Positions 44,224-55,400 of a stretch of DNA of 64,000 bases are shown piece by piece (position 1 is the first letter of the stretch; each line of letters opens with the position of its first letter). The DNA is from Chaetoderma sp. LZ-2023a. Taxonomy: Eukaryota > Mollusca > Caudofoveata > Chaetodermatida > Chaetodermatidae. The translations under genes and the position numbers were made by a program. The stretch lies in assembly GCA_034401795.1 (NCBI GenBank), contig CM067373.1:91036996-91100995 (forward strand), read 5' to 3'. Below the pieces are notes generated by a model. That model made no database searches. It worked only from the letters and a program-made list of their open reading frames with translations, and was not told the origin of the DNA.

Positions 44224-44483
44224 AAATTCATCCTATATATTTAAACAATAAATAATCCCTGCATTCGCTTATAGGCAACGCCTACTTACACATATTAAAT
44301 GCTATATGTCAAGGGTCCACCACACCATAGGCCTTGCCTTGGGAGGATACCATGTTGATTTCACTTTAAGGTTCCAAACTAATTTTTTCTAAATGTGTTC
44401 ATACTTTACAAAAATATATTAAAGATAATATAATTATTACTAGTATGTATTTTCAAGTGCAATACAAAAAAAATGGTTATTGT
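44224..44483. other. Non-coding gap between hAT element and DIRS-2b
   Basis: No gene or recognisable repeat; the missing left terminus of DIRS-2b would be expected here. Confidence 0.4.
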
Positions 44484-44604
44484 TAGATCTCGGAGAAAGG
44501 GAAATTGAAATTTCCTTCTATCAATACTTACCATTACATTACTTATTGATAACACCAGAACATGCATCTCGTCTGAAAGACAAGTATGCCAAGAGGGTTA
44601 ACAG

Positions 44605-45663
44605 TAGGGCTGCGCGATATACCGATACCATATTTAAAACCGATATCCTGCACTGACGGTTTCATAACCGATTATAAAAAATAAATATCGAAAAACCGAA
44701 TATGAACATATTTTCGGTTTTTCATATCAGGATTGTTAAAAATAAAAGATACTAACGAGCATGAAAATCGTAATGAATAATAATGGCCATACTTTCCATT
44801 AAGCTATGTTCGGGGCAACTAATAATTGAACGTGGCCCCAATTGCGCATATTGTGTAACTCCATGTAACTCGCTGCACGCCGAGAGAAATCAAGCAGCGA
44901 ATTAATTAAATAAATATCCACTTGTCTTTTCTCTGGTAGTCTCAGATAAATTTGCAATATATAACACAATACTAATGTGGGAATTTGTCATTAAAATTTG
45001 TATCGGGGAAAACAGTTCTAAACAACGGCATCCATTTTATTTACGTCACCGGCTAATTAACATAATGCAAAGTCGTCCCAACACTAAATCTCCAGAATGC
45101 ATCAAAATCTCGCCAATAAATATAATGCTGAATACATTTTGCTGATTAGGATATAATTTTTTTAAAATTATTACTCAAACCGTTTTTAAAACGGTATCTT
45201 CTATACACAATATCATATTAACTTATGAAATTCGCAATATTACAGTTAATATTTTCTTCAAGGCATGATTTCGTCCTCGGGCCGAATTGGAAATGAAAGA
45301 AGAAAGGGAGATAATTACATCATAATTAATTACAATCACGTGATTTACGTCTTTTCGCAACCTGTTTTGCTGATTTATCATTAATTTTGACAAAATAAAC
45401 GATGTTTATTTAACTGTGCGTAATATTTAGGCGGTCTAATTAATAATTTCACTCCCGCGATGATGGATATTATAAGGTATATTAAGCTTTAAAGGCGTAA
45501 AACGTTACGAATGTATCGGGGCGTGAAAATACGTTCTGTTTTCGTGCTAATTTTTATCATTTAAATTTTTTGTTTCATGTCCATAAAACCGATATTCGGT
45601 TAAAACCGATATGAAAAGTCATATCGAAACCGATATGGCTGTAAGCCAAACCGCGCAGCCCTA
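44605..45663. mobile_element. hAT-type non-autonomous transposon, 1059 bp, inserted in DIRS-2b
   Basis: Perfect 8 bp duplication GTTAACAG at 44597-44604 and 45664-45671. Termini are TAGGGCTGCGCGATAT and the complement of TAGGGCTGCGCGGTT. The flanking DIRS sequence is uninterrupted in the sister copy at 48140-48165, which gives the empty-site comparison. No coding sequence; CGATAT-type subterminal repeats. Confidence 0.92.
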
Positions 45664-45903
45664 GTTAACAGTTCTTGACACACAATAGCCTGGGAATGAG
45701 CATGACTATATAGGATGAATGAATATGATATATAAACATAATATTACAAAAAACAATCAAACTTGGATTACCTTATGACACCACGCCGCAACTATCACAC
45801 CATGGCCTATCATGACTTTACTGGTTGATATCCTCTCACTGACCATGTCTGTCAATCTCTAATTAGCAATATGCTACCAAAGGAGAATGATCAGTATGGT
45901 CCA

Positions 45904-46480
45904 TTATATAGCGTTCAATACTGCCACGGCAAGTGGATTGGCTGAGTCTGATATATCCCTCATATAGTAGTCCGTGAATGAGGACTCACAGTGCCATTGT
46001 GCAACAGCCATGATGTCCTCTAACGAGACACCATTGTATAGGGCAGTCGAGGCAGCTATTCCTCTGACATCATGAGCGCTGGCGCATTGTACCTGGTGAC
46101 CAGTCGCGATTTCGTGGGTAGTCTGAATGCATTCAACTACCCAACGACATATGGTATCCATGGATGCTGCGCCATAAGACTTCTTATGGCAGATCCACAG
46201 ATGCCCATCATCTGACCATAGAGTCGTAGGAAGCTGCCCTTGGCCTGAGAGATTATGTTCGGAATTTCGGGCACCTGCACCGGACTGTCCACCAATAGTT
46301 CCTGAAGATCCATGAATCCCGTCCTGCTGGGCCAAAATGGTACCATAAATAGGACCAGGCAAAATTCCTCTCGAATTTTCACCAACACCGCGTACGCGTG
46401 CATCCCTTTCCAGCTTACCTGTATCGATGACATTTGGATCTGGAATCGGCGAGACATAAGAAAATGATTTGTGCATTTTC
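45904..46480 (-). pseudogene. DIRS-2b tyrosine recombinase, internally deleted
   Basis: The catalytic tail is present: AHDVRGIAAS, AQWHCESSFTDYYMRD, ending at 45904. The core-binding half and first catalytic arginine are gone; the post-RNase H region (YVSPIPDP) is joined directly to a piece near HLWICHKK. Confidence 0.7.
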
Positions 46481-46491
46481 TTTTGTGGCGA

Positions 46492-46586
46492 ACAAGTCCG
46501 CGTTGGGTTTGCTTCAATGCTCAAAGATCCTTTGTAGGTTCTACAAAGGATCTTCGAGCATTGGTGCAAACCCAATGTGGACTTGT
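46492..46586. repeat. Near-perfect 95 bp palindrome in DIRS-2b
   Basis: 46-base arms (46492-46537 and 46541-46586) around GTT, with only a few mismatches. The sister copy at 49545-49590 has a single arm, so this is a local inverted duplication. Confidence 0.85.
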
Positions 46587-46587
46587 A

Positions 46588-47570
46588 AAGGAGGGTTGAA
46601 AGACCATTCTGTCGACGGAATTCTCTGTCTGCGAGACAAAGCATCCGCCAGAATGTTCAATCGCCCAGGGATGTGAGCTGCTTTCAAGATGACCGAGTAA
46701 TTCCTGCACCATTGAACAAGTGTGGGAAACCTGGTCCCGCCATGGCGATTTATGTATGATACCACTGTCGAATTGTCCGACCGTATCAATATCACTTTGC
46801 CCCTGACTTCTGGAAGAAATCTCTCCAGTGCCAGTCCCACTGATTGATATGCAGCTGACTCCAGAGTCCATGTGCCTGAGACATTTTGTTCTCCCAGGCA
46901 TTCCCCCACCCCTCCAGCGATGCATCCGTGTACATGGACAGCTGGGGGGGGTGGGGGGGTGGGGGTGTGAAGCGAAACTCCTACTAGGAGATTCTGGCGC
47001 TCCTTCCACCATGCAAGATGTGACATAATCGGCTCCAAAACAGGTATGGGTTTTGATAGGTCTGTTCTCTGTTTCCACAGAGACATCAGACACAACTGGA
47101 TAGGTCTTCGCTATAGAGCAGGTTACTGGATCACCTGCTCCATGGAGACCATCATGTCCAGCATCTGAAGAAACATCCGTGTCTGAATATGTTTTCCCAC
47201 TCGAAAATTCTGGAGAATAGCGTGCAACGAGCCGAGGCATGGCTCTGCTGGATAAACCATGCCCTTCTCCAGGTTGAATCGCATCCCCAAATAGTTGGTG
47301 TCAATTCAGATTTCTCCCTGCAATTTCAGAGTAAGAGTCGTTTCCAACTCTAACCTGGTTGGTGTGTCCGCCTTGCTAAGCCAATCCTCCATGTAGATGT
47401 GAAGCGGCACGTTCTCTTTTCTGAAAAACATTGTCACCGCTAGGACCACTCTGGTGAAAACCCTTGGAGCCATCGACAGGCCAAATGGGAGCATTACAAA
47501 CTCCCAGACACGATTCTGAAACGTGAATCGCAGAAACCTGTGACAGCTCGTGTTCATTGGAATGTGGAAT
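46588..47570 (-). pseudogene. DIRS-2b RT-RNase H remnant
   Basis: RT palm from FHIPMNTSCHRFLRFTF, with LPFGLSMAP intact, but the catalytic box reads YMED instead of YIDD. RNase H follows in other frames: SDNSTVVSYIN, AAHIPGRLNILADALSRRQR. The N-terminal half of RT is missing because DIRS-2a is inserted there. Confidence 0.75.
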
Positions 47571-47735
47571 GAAGGAAATTTCAATTTCCCTTTCTCCGAG
47601 ATCTAACAATACTCACCATTCTATTACCTCTGATACAATCTAGACTGAATAGCTGGCCCTAGGACTATAGACTCAGTAAGCTTTACCGACTCCTGGAACC
47701 GGGTACTCGGCTCCCAACTGCCGAGTACCCGTTTG
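47571..47735 (-). repeat. DIRS-2a left ITR (3' end of element)
   Basis: Inverted match to 53545-53695, including CCGGGTACTCGGCTCCCAAC and TAGCTGGCCCTAGGACTATA. The two ITRs differ at the outermost ~30 bases, the part that the ICR records. Confidence 0.85.
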
Positions 47736-47821
47736 CCATGAAGCTCATATTGTTTGCATAGCCACCAAACAAGAGATACCCATGGCTTGCCTCCGTGGGG
47801 ATGGGAGGCTGGGTCCATAAT

Positions 47822-47905
47822 AGAATGGTGAGTATTGTTAGATCTCGGAGAAAGGGAAATTGAAATTTCCTTGATTCTCCTTCGATCAATACTCACCATT
47901 CTATT
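47822..47905 (-). repeat. DIRS-2a internal complementary region
   Basis: The first half is the reverse complement of the left terminus (GGAGAAAGGGAAATTGAAAT); the second half, CTCCTTCGATCAATACTCAC, is the complement of the right terminus. ATT at 47874-47876 marks the join. Confidence 0.88.
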
Positions 47906-48421
47906 ACTTCTGATATACACCAGATTTAGACAGTAACCTGGTGGGAAGGGGCAAGCCATCAATTGCTACTTTTGCCCCTTGGAGAAAGAGCTAGACTTAA
48001 ACTTGATTAATCGAGACCTAAAAGGACCATCAAGTTAACGGAACCGAATCACATTCGCATCACTGCCCACCCCCCTTTTTTCTCCTAAGAAAAGGGAGAG
48101 AACTCACGAACATGCATCTCGCCTGAAACATAAATATGCCAAGAGGGTTAACTGCTCTTTCCATATATTAGCCTGGGAATGAGCATGAATATATAAGATG
48201 AATGAACATGATATATAAACATAATACAAAAAACTCTCAATCTTGAATTACCTCATGATATTTGTATTTCAGACGTGGAGCCTCCAACCATTCACTCGTC
48301 CAGCCATCAGTGACACAATCTGGTTGACATCCTCTCACTCGACCATGTCTGCTTCTTAAATCTTTCTTACAAATGCCAAAAAAAGGGAGAAGAGCAGTGT
48401 GGTCGTATAACTATCGTTTAA

Positions 48422-49400
48422 AAACAGCTAAAGCGAGTGGATTGGCTGAGTCTGACACATCCCTCATATAGTAATCCGTGAAAGAGGACTCAGTGCCATT
48501 GTGCAACAGCCATGATGTCCTCTAACGGAACACCATTGTAAAGGGCGGTCGAGGTGGCTATTCCTCTAACATCGTGTGCCCTTGCGCATTGCACCTGGTG
48601 CCCAGTCACAATCTCATGGGTAGTCTGAATGCATTCGACTACCCAATGAGAGATAGAATCCATGGATGCGGCACCACATGGCTTCTTATGGCAGATCCAC
48701 AGATGTCTATCATTCGACCGTAACGAGTCTGTCCGTTTTTTGTACTTAGTCAAAGCATGGACTGGGCACCAGACATCACGATCAAACCTAGTTAGTTTCG
48801 GTATAATGATCGGTTTGCCGGGATATCTCAAAGATTGATTCTTTGACATAAATTCTGCTCTTGGCAGTAGACGCAGACCATCTCCGGAGACAATAAATCG
48901 GTCCCTCTCGGCTGAAAGTGCATGGATCTCACTGCGCCTTCTAGCTGAGGAAGCTGCCAATAGAAAGCCTTTAGAGTCAAATGCTTTAGACTAGCCGAAC
49001 GCAACGGTTCGAAAGGGTGCTTGGCCAGTACATTAAGGAATGACTACCGGTTGTCTCGGTCGGAGATTGCTCATTCCCTTCACCATCACATTCAACTGGG
49101 CCACCTATGGACTATCCCTGTTGGCTAGACAACGGATAACTGATGCCAAAGCTGACTTGTATCCAGTAATTGTGACAGGACCTAGTCCTGAAAAGAACAG
49201 CTCACGGAGAAAGTCTGCTATTTGCTGAATAGTGGATTGAAAGGTATCAATACCCTTTCCTTCACACCAGTCTGCAAATCTGTTAACCTTGTTGTTATAT
49301 GACTTGAATGTTGACCTTCTCGCAGCTGCGATGAAATCCGCAGCTTGTCGAGAAAAGCCTTCTGACGTGGAACGTTGTTTGATAACATCCACATTTTGAA
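48422..49400 (-). pseudogene. DIRS-2a tyrosine recombinase, frameshifted
   Basis: N-terminal core-binding part 49392-49105 (MDVIKQRSTSEGFSRQ), catalytic part 48960-48490 (ASSARRRSEIHAL, AHDVRGIATS, AQWH), and the final tyrosine region SFTDYYMRDVSD near 48480 in another frame. At least two frameshifts (near 49000 and 48505). Confidence 0.8.
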
Positions 49401-49429
49401 CATTTCGGGACGCTCGTGTAGGAAGCGTC

Positions 49430-51052
49430 CCTTGGCCTGGGAGATTATGTTCGGAATCTTACAGAGCGTCTGTATCGACGGCATTTGGATCTGGAATCGG
49501 CGAGACATAACTCATGATGTGAGCATTTTCCTTTGTGGCAAACAAGTCCATGTTGGGTTTGCCCCAATGCTCGAAGATCCTGTGAAGAACTGGAGGGTTG
49601 AGAGACCATTCTGTTGGCAGAATTCTCTGTCTCCGAGACAAAGCATCCGCCAGAATGTTCAATCGCCCAGGAATGTGAGCTGCTTTCAAAACAACCGAGT
49701 AACTCCTGCACCATTGAATCAAGTGCGCCTTGGAGATTTATGTATGATACTACTGTTGAGTTGTCTGACTGTATCAATATCGCCTTGCCCCTGACTTTTG
49801 GAAGAAACTTTTCCAATGCCAGTTCCACTGCCATCATTTCCAACAGATTGATATGCAGCTGGCTCTCTTGGAGAGTCCATGTGCCCGAGACCTGGTGTTC
49901 TCCCAGGCAGACCCCCCCCCCCATCCCTCCAGCGATGCATCCGTGTACACGGACAGCTGGGGTGGAGTAGGTGCAGCGAAACCCATACTAGGAGATTCTG
50001 GCGCTTTTTCCATCATACAAGATGAATGGCTCCAAAACTGGCACCAGCTTTGACAGGGGTTCTGTTCGCTGTTTCCACAGAGACATCAGATACAACTGGA
50101 TAGGTCTTCGCATCAGAGCAGCGTACAGGATTACCTGCTCCACGGAGACCATCATGCCCAGCATCTGAATGTGGTTTCCCAATCGAAAACTCTTGAGGAT
50201 GGCTAACAGAGACACCACTCTGGGCTCTGACGGGTACACCCTGCCCTCCTCGAGATCGAATCACATCCCTAAATAAATGAACTATTGAGTGGGTGTCAAC
50301 TCGGATTTCTCCTTGTTGACTATCCAGCCTCAGAGTCAGAGCAGTATCCACCTCTAACCTGGCTGATGTGTCTGCTTTGATCAGCCAATCGTCTATGTAG
50401 GTGTGAAGCACCACGTTCTCTTTTCTGAGAAACGCTGTCACCGCAATGATCACTCTGGTGAAAACCTGTGGAGCTGTCGACAGGCCGAATGGGAGGACTA
50501 TAAACTCCCATACTTGATTCTGAACCGCAAATCTCAGAAACGTGTGACAACTCCTGTTCATTGGAATGTGGAAATATGCATCTTTCAGATCGATCGATAC
50601 ACACCACATTCCCTTCCTCAATCCTGACATTACCGACCTCGGAGTTTCCATCTGAAACTGAGGCGTATAGATAAACCAATTTAATGGCCTGAGATTGAGT
50701 ACGGGTCTCCATCCCCCTGTGCTCTTGGGAACAAGGAACATGTTTGAATAGAAGCCTGGAGTGTTCCGGTTTGCTGGTTTATTGCTCCCTTCAGAAGCAA
50801 ACCTGACACTTCGTTTTAAATGGCTTCTAACTTGTCTGGTTCCCTTGGTACAGGAGTCCAGACAGGTGCCAAAGACAGATTCTGTGGTGGAAAATCCCAC
50901 CCCTCCGGCATGTACCCCTGGGATAACGATCCCAGGGCCAGACTGTCTGGCGTCACACCTCGCCAAGCCTCGACGAAACGCATGAGCCTTCCACCCACTA
51001 TAGACGCATTGACGCCTAATGCGGGTGTCTGGCTCGCGATCCGCTCCCCCAC
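49430..51052 (-). pseudogene. DIRS-2a RT-RNase H, frameshifted
   Basis: Pre-RT block GGRLMRFVEAW and WTPVPREPDKLEAI (~51000-50820), then an open 317-codon frame 50966-50013 with FLVPKSTGGWRP, VSIDLKDAYFHIP, LPFGLSTAP and an intact YIDD. RNase H is split: VYTDASLEGWG (~49970), LLEMMAVELAL and SDNSTVVSYIN (~49850-49740), HIPGRLNILADALSRRQR (~49670). At least three frame changes. Confidence 0.8.
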
Positions 51053-51159
51053 TTCTCTTGACGAGAGAGTGAGAACCAGTTTGGTCTTGGCTTGGCCAGT
51101 CTAACTGTCACCGCTGTTCCTGTCGCACAGGTGCGGTCCAGGCAGATACGAAGGGAGCC

Positions 51160-53100
51160 CTCGTACCCTCAGGTACGATCCGCTCCCTTCTTTCTGCCCT
51201 TTGAGGACTTACTCTTCCACTTCCCACCTCTCGGGCGATCAGGAGCAACATTGGGGAGGGTAGGGGCCTCCACAACCTTCTTCGCCGGAGGCGGCTGAAA
51301 AAACCCAGTAGAAGCAGAAGCAGCACCAGGCTTAGCTTTCGCCTTGCTTTTGTGCTTCTTCTGCTTCTTAGAAACTTGTCTGGTTAGCGGCTTGGCTACA
51401 GCCCCTAGTGCGTGCGCCTGACACACTAGCTCTATATTAACCGCCAACTGATTCTGCGCGATGCTGGCCGTGTCTTCTAAGATGGCCCGCGCTTGGCCAC
51501 CAAAGATGCCAGGGCCTGTAAGGAGCGTCCCAAGAAGACGCTCCCTAACGGCAGTAGCTGAACGCATATGGTCAAGGACCATCTGCCTCCTAGACTTCGT
51601 CACACGCACTTGCACCCTTGCCAATGCGTCCATAGACAGCACCAGGCCGTCATTAACGCATGAAAGCGCCACAGGTGGCACAGGGTGGCCTGGCCCCGCT
51701 TCAGCCCACACCGACTGAAGAAGGCGATAAGAGTGGTTGACAGCACTCATTGCTGCCCTCACCCCCCTCATCACATAGGGACATGACTTCGGCATGGTGT
51801 ACCTGAGCTTTGTCCACCAGTGCCTGGGCGGGGCCACCCGCTCCAGCACTCTGGACACCCAGCGGTCATCCTCCGTGACCGTCAGGACAACACCATAACT
51901 GTCATATTCCCCCTGTGGAATACGACACCTCGCCCGCACCTCCCTGGAGGCCGCAGGAAGCTAGCCGTTGGTCAGGAGTTGTTTGCTATAAATAGCATCC
52001 AACAACTCCATAAACCTTGGATCCAGTGCAATAGACTGGATCCGGGCTGCGGGCAAGATCCCCGTCCTAATCGATGCCACCGATGGACGGGGTGCATCCT
52101 CCTCGGCCGTGGTCAAAACCATAGACGGGTCTACCCTAGCTAACCAAGCCAGAGCCTCTGACCAATCTGTCTCCGCGGTTGACATGTTCACGGACCTACC
52201 AGCAACGGCCCCCCGGCTAGGAGTCATTGCTGATATACCAGGAACTCCGGTACCGTATGGTTCCGCCGCCACCCCATGAAAAACACCAGTCCATGGAGTA
52301 GGCCCGCAGGCAAAACCGTGCGGACCCGTAACGGTTGAAGACCCGTGGCCAAATATGGGCGCCAACGGTACCCCATGTCTGACTGCCGGACCAGGCGAGA
52401 TAGCTGAGTACCACGCCAACCAACCATCACGGGACCGGTACCGGAGTGGCCTCAACCATGGGCAGAGCCGCTGCCCTAGCTTGCGCCAAGCCAGACAGAT
52501 GGAGGACGGTTCCGTCCAGGACGGAATCGGCCTCCATGCTCTCCACCCGCGGCATCACAGGCCGCAGCAATCTCTCCTCGGCTTCCTCATCTTCAGACCC
52601 CTGAAGAGTCGTCACTAGAGGTGGCCGCAGAGAGACCGAGCCCATCAGGTCAGCGCCCGACAGGACTGCCACGGGGGCCATACGAGACGGCTCTCTCGGT
52701 GGCCAGTCCAGAACCAAACACGGGAAGAGACTGCCCTACAACTTTTGGTAGCAGGGACGATACCAGCGTTGGCAGAACGCTATGCAAGAAGCCTTGCATA
52801 GCAGGACCAGACCACGCCAGCGGTGCCATCTCCGCCACCTCCGGTTGCAACGTGGAATGCCCCCAAGGGCCGAAACGGACGCGCCACGATTTGCTTTCGG
52901 ACCGCCTGACCCCGCATCAGACCCTGCCAAGTCCTTCTGGGCAAGGAACTTAACCATCATGTTGGACGACCACACTGCACAAACGTTACACCTACTGTCA
53001 AGATTACATTTGGTACAACGGAAACAGACATGGTCCTTGAACAGAAACCTCACAAATTTATGGCACTCGTCACATTATGGCAGGGCTGGCTTGGCCTATA
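51160..53100 (-). pseudogene. DIRS-2a Gag, frameshifted
   Basis: The zinc cluster near 53080-52975 has the same spacing as DIRS-1 (C-x2-C-x10-H-x-C-x2-C-x2-C-x5-C-x2-C, then W), with a TAA just before the first Cys. C-terminal frame 51939-51169 is open (256 codons) with RRQMVLDHM, GPGIFGGQAR and a Lys/Ser-rich basic tail. The middle is in several frames. Confidence 0.75.
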
Positions 53101-53544
53101 AATAAGCACAAACCTACAATAAGCAAGTGGAACGAAACAGGAATAGAACGCAGACGCTCGGATCTTACGGAGAACGACGCCAACCAATTTTCGTGTTAAA
53201 ACACTGTAAAGTCAACACCTATTTCATATCTACCGATCACCTGTTGGGGTTTAAAGGAAGGCGATCAATCTGGCATATTTCGTTGTTAACACACGTCCCA
53301 GATTCTTCGGGGTCAGAAATTGGAACATGCAACACAGACAATATTTTGAAGACCTAAGTCTTTTAACTATGGAATAACATGGAATTATACAACCTGGTTA
53401 TCATCGGCTCCATCCATGGTAATCCAATATATTCTTTAGAGAGCGCACAAAGCTAGCACAATTACACAGAAAAAGACTTAAATTAACTCAAGACTCAAAC
53501 TGCACAAAAAAGCATGTAGCTCTTGTTGCTATGCAAACAAGAAT

Positions 53545-53695
53545 GAGCTTAATGGCAAGTGGGTACTCGGCAGTTGGGAGCCGAGTACCCGGTTCCAGGA
53601 GTCAGTAAAGCTTACTAAGTCTATAGTCCTAGGGCCAGCTATCCAGGCTAGCTTGTATCAGAAGTAATAGAATGGTGAGTATTGATCGAAGGAGA
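53545..53695 (-). repeat. DIRS-2a right ITR (5' end of element)
   Basis: Inverted partner of 47571-47735. It contains a perfect inner stem GGGTACTCGGCAGTTGGGAG / CTCCCAACTGCCGAGTACCC-type inverted sequence and ends GATCGAAGGAGAA. Confidence 0.85.
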
Positions 53696-53714
53696 AATAT
53701 GCATCTTTCAGATC

Positions 53715-54690
53715 AAATTGTGTTCCATTAGGGTTAAGCAATCCCAAAATATAACATTATAAGATATGCTAAGCCTAAAAACCTAAAATACCGCCTCTAA
53801 TGTCAGGTCATTTTGATTAATATCTAATATGGTTCTATAATTTATCCTGATTGACGTATATCTAGGATCGGTTTCATAATCAAATTTTAATGGGTGGTCT
53901 TTCAATTTGTCTAATTTATTTTCAAAAGATTTTACTGTTTCTGCACTGATCATACATTCTAGTAAACTGTTTCACTGGTCTGTGCATCGCAGTGTGAATG
54001 GAAATTTTCTAATGTCCAAGCATGGTCTAAGGTTTTTTAATCTTTAGGATCTGTCCTATAGTTATGTTAGAACTCGAGTTAGTATAGAACTATATAATAA
54101 GGAAAGCAGATAATTAATTTAGCATAGCAGTGACTGCTCTTGATGATACATCGCTAGCATTCATCATCCATGTCCTAGAGTCAGTTGCACAATCGCTGTA
54201 AAGAAGTGCATAGTGTAGGGTCTATCGACCAAGCTCGCTAATGACACAAGAAAGTACAGACCCTTAAAATGAAAGTGTGACTGGAATACCTGTTTTGAAT
54301 TTGTTAAATTACTTAACTACAGGATGGGCCAAGATCGATTATTTTAAGTATTCTCTACAGGGAATTTAAATGTAAAATCTTGCTAGTATCTAGCAATAAA
54401 GTTTCTAACCTCCATCAAAGTTTACAAGCTATCTGGGAATTCAAGGCTGCCAAACACTGTGACAATGCACAAAATAGCATACAAAAAGCCTAAAATGCCA
54501 ATAAATGAAACAAATTTCACATTTGCTTAGTGTTCTTGGGTTACAATGGAGGCACAGAAGCTGTTTTATTACAAAACAGTGATATGTCAGCGTCATATTT
54601 AAAATGCGAACAGTTTTGAAAATGCTCAGACTGCTCCATTAACAAAAATTAGCTTCAAATAATGGTGCTCTTAGGATAGTGCTTATCAAG
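53715..54690. other. Non-coding intronic DNA
   Basis: No gene or clear repeat seen. Confidence 0.45.
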
Positions 54691-54693
54691 CCT

Positions 54694-54985
54694 TCATTTA
54701 AGCGTGTTGAGTGTTGGCGCTGATACTAATACTATACGGTCAGGTAAGCTGTTCCAATGATTATTTACTCGTATGCTAAGGAAACGCTTCCTGGTATCAC
54801 TGCAAAAATGCTGTTTGGTGAGCTTGTAGCTGCTGCATCTTATGCGATCACCTACACCTGATGGCAGTAATTTCTCCCGATTGACATTGTACATATCGTG
54901 CGTGTATTTGTATGCCTCGATATGGTCCCCGCATAGCCATCTATATACTAATCTTGGTAGTTTAAGCATTCTCAGTCTGTATGTA
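54694..54985 (-). pseudogene. LINE-A RT C-terminal fragment (CR1/Jockey-like)
   Basis: LKLPRLVYRWLCGDHIEAYKYTH, HSYKL-type and FLSIRVNNHWNSLP motifs of the C-terminal end of CR1/Jockey-like LINE ORF2. Continues the fragment at 55400-56450 after an inserted piece. Confidence 0.7.
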
Positions 54986-54989
54986 TGAT

Positions 54990-55400
54990 TATTGTATTCT
55001 GCGGCTGTAGTAGTAGAAACATCCTACAGCTGCAATAAGTCCTTCTTCGCTTTTGGCCACCGAGTCTTGTCCTCAGCCGAAATCCTTAGCTTCCTCAGGT
55101 CCATTCTTGACTCGAGTTTACGGGTACTGCTTTCTTGAGGTCACCTCGTACGGTCAGCAAAATCATATCAGTATGACTAACGATATGACTACTGCCACAA
55201 GCATGTGGTGAGCCCATACAATGTCTGCGCAGCTGCGTTCATGCTTGAAGCCACTTTGACATGAGCACAATGGCCGGCAGATTGGCTGGGGGGGGGGAAG
55301 GTGGATTCTTTGGCTTGGGTAGCATGATAAGTGTGCCTTAGCCCACAGCATCGATGAGGAGGTGGTGCATAAAAGCTGAATTGATTAGGTGCATTGTCAG
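54990..55400 (-). pseudogene. LINE-B fragment inserted in LINE-A
   Basis: Contains QSGFKHERSCADIVWAHHM (RT finger/palm block) and a 3' block that matches 39040-39190 in inverted orientation. Its 3' end sits beside LINE-A sequence, so it interrupts LINE-A. Confidence 0.6.

Larger units (their letters stand above)
44484..47570 (-). mobile_element. DIRS-2b, truncated DIRS copy (older host of DIRS-2a)
   Basis: From right to left: RT fragment, RNase H, collapsed recombinase, 3' region (interrupted by a hAT element) and an ICR-like block at 44484-44560 (GTTAGATCTCGGAGAAAGGG joined to ATCAATACTTACCATT). Gag and the RT N-terminus are absent; a short RT piece (ATATGCATCTTTCAGATC) reappears beyond DIRS-2a at 53697-53714. 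It therefore predates DIRS-2a. Confidence 0.75.
47571..53695 (-). mobile_element. DIRS-2a, structurally complete DIRS element nested in DIRS-2b
   Basis: 6125 bp. Left ITR 47571-47735, ICR 47822-47905, recombinase, RT-RNase H, gag, right ITR 53545-53695 (transcribed right to left). The ICR equals the two termini joined head to head. An AAT trinucleotide occurs at both borders, at the ICR centre and at the intact target in the sister RT. No target duplication beyond that, as expected for tyrosine-recombinase insertion. All genes carry frameshifts. Confidence 0.85.
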
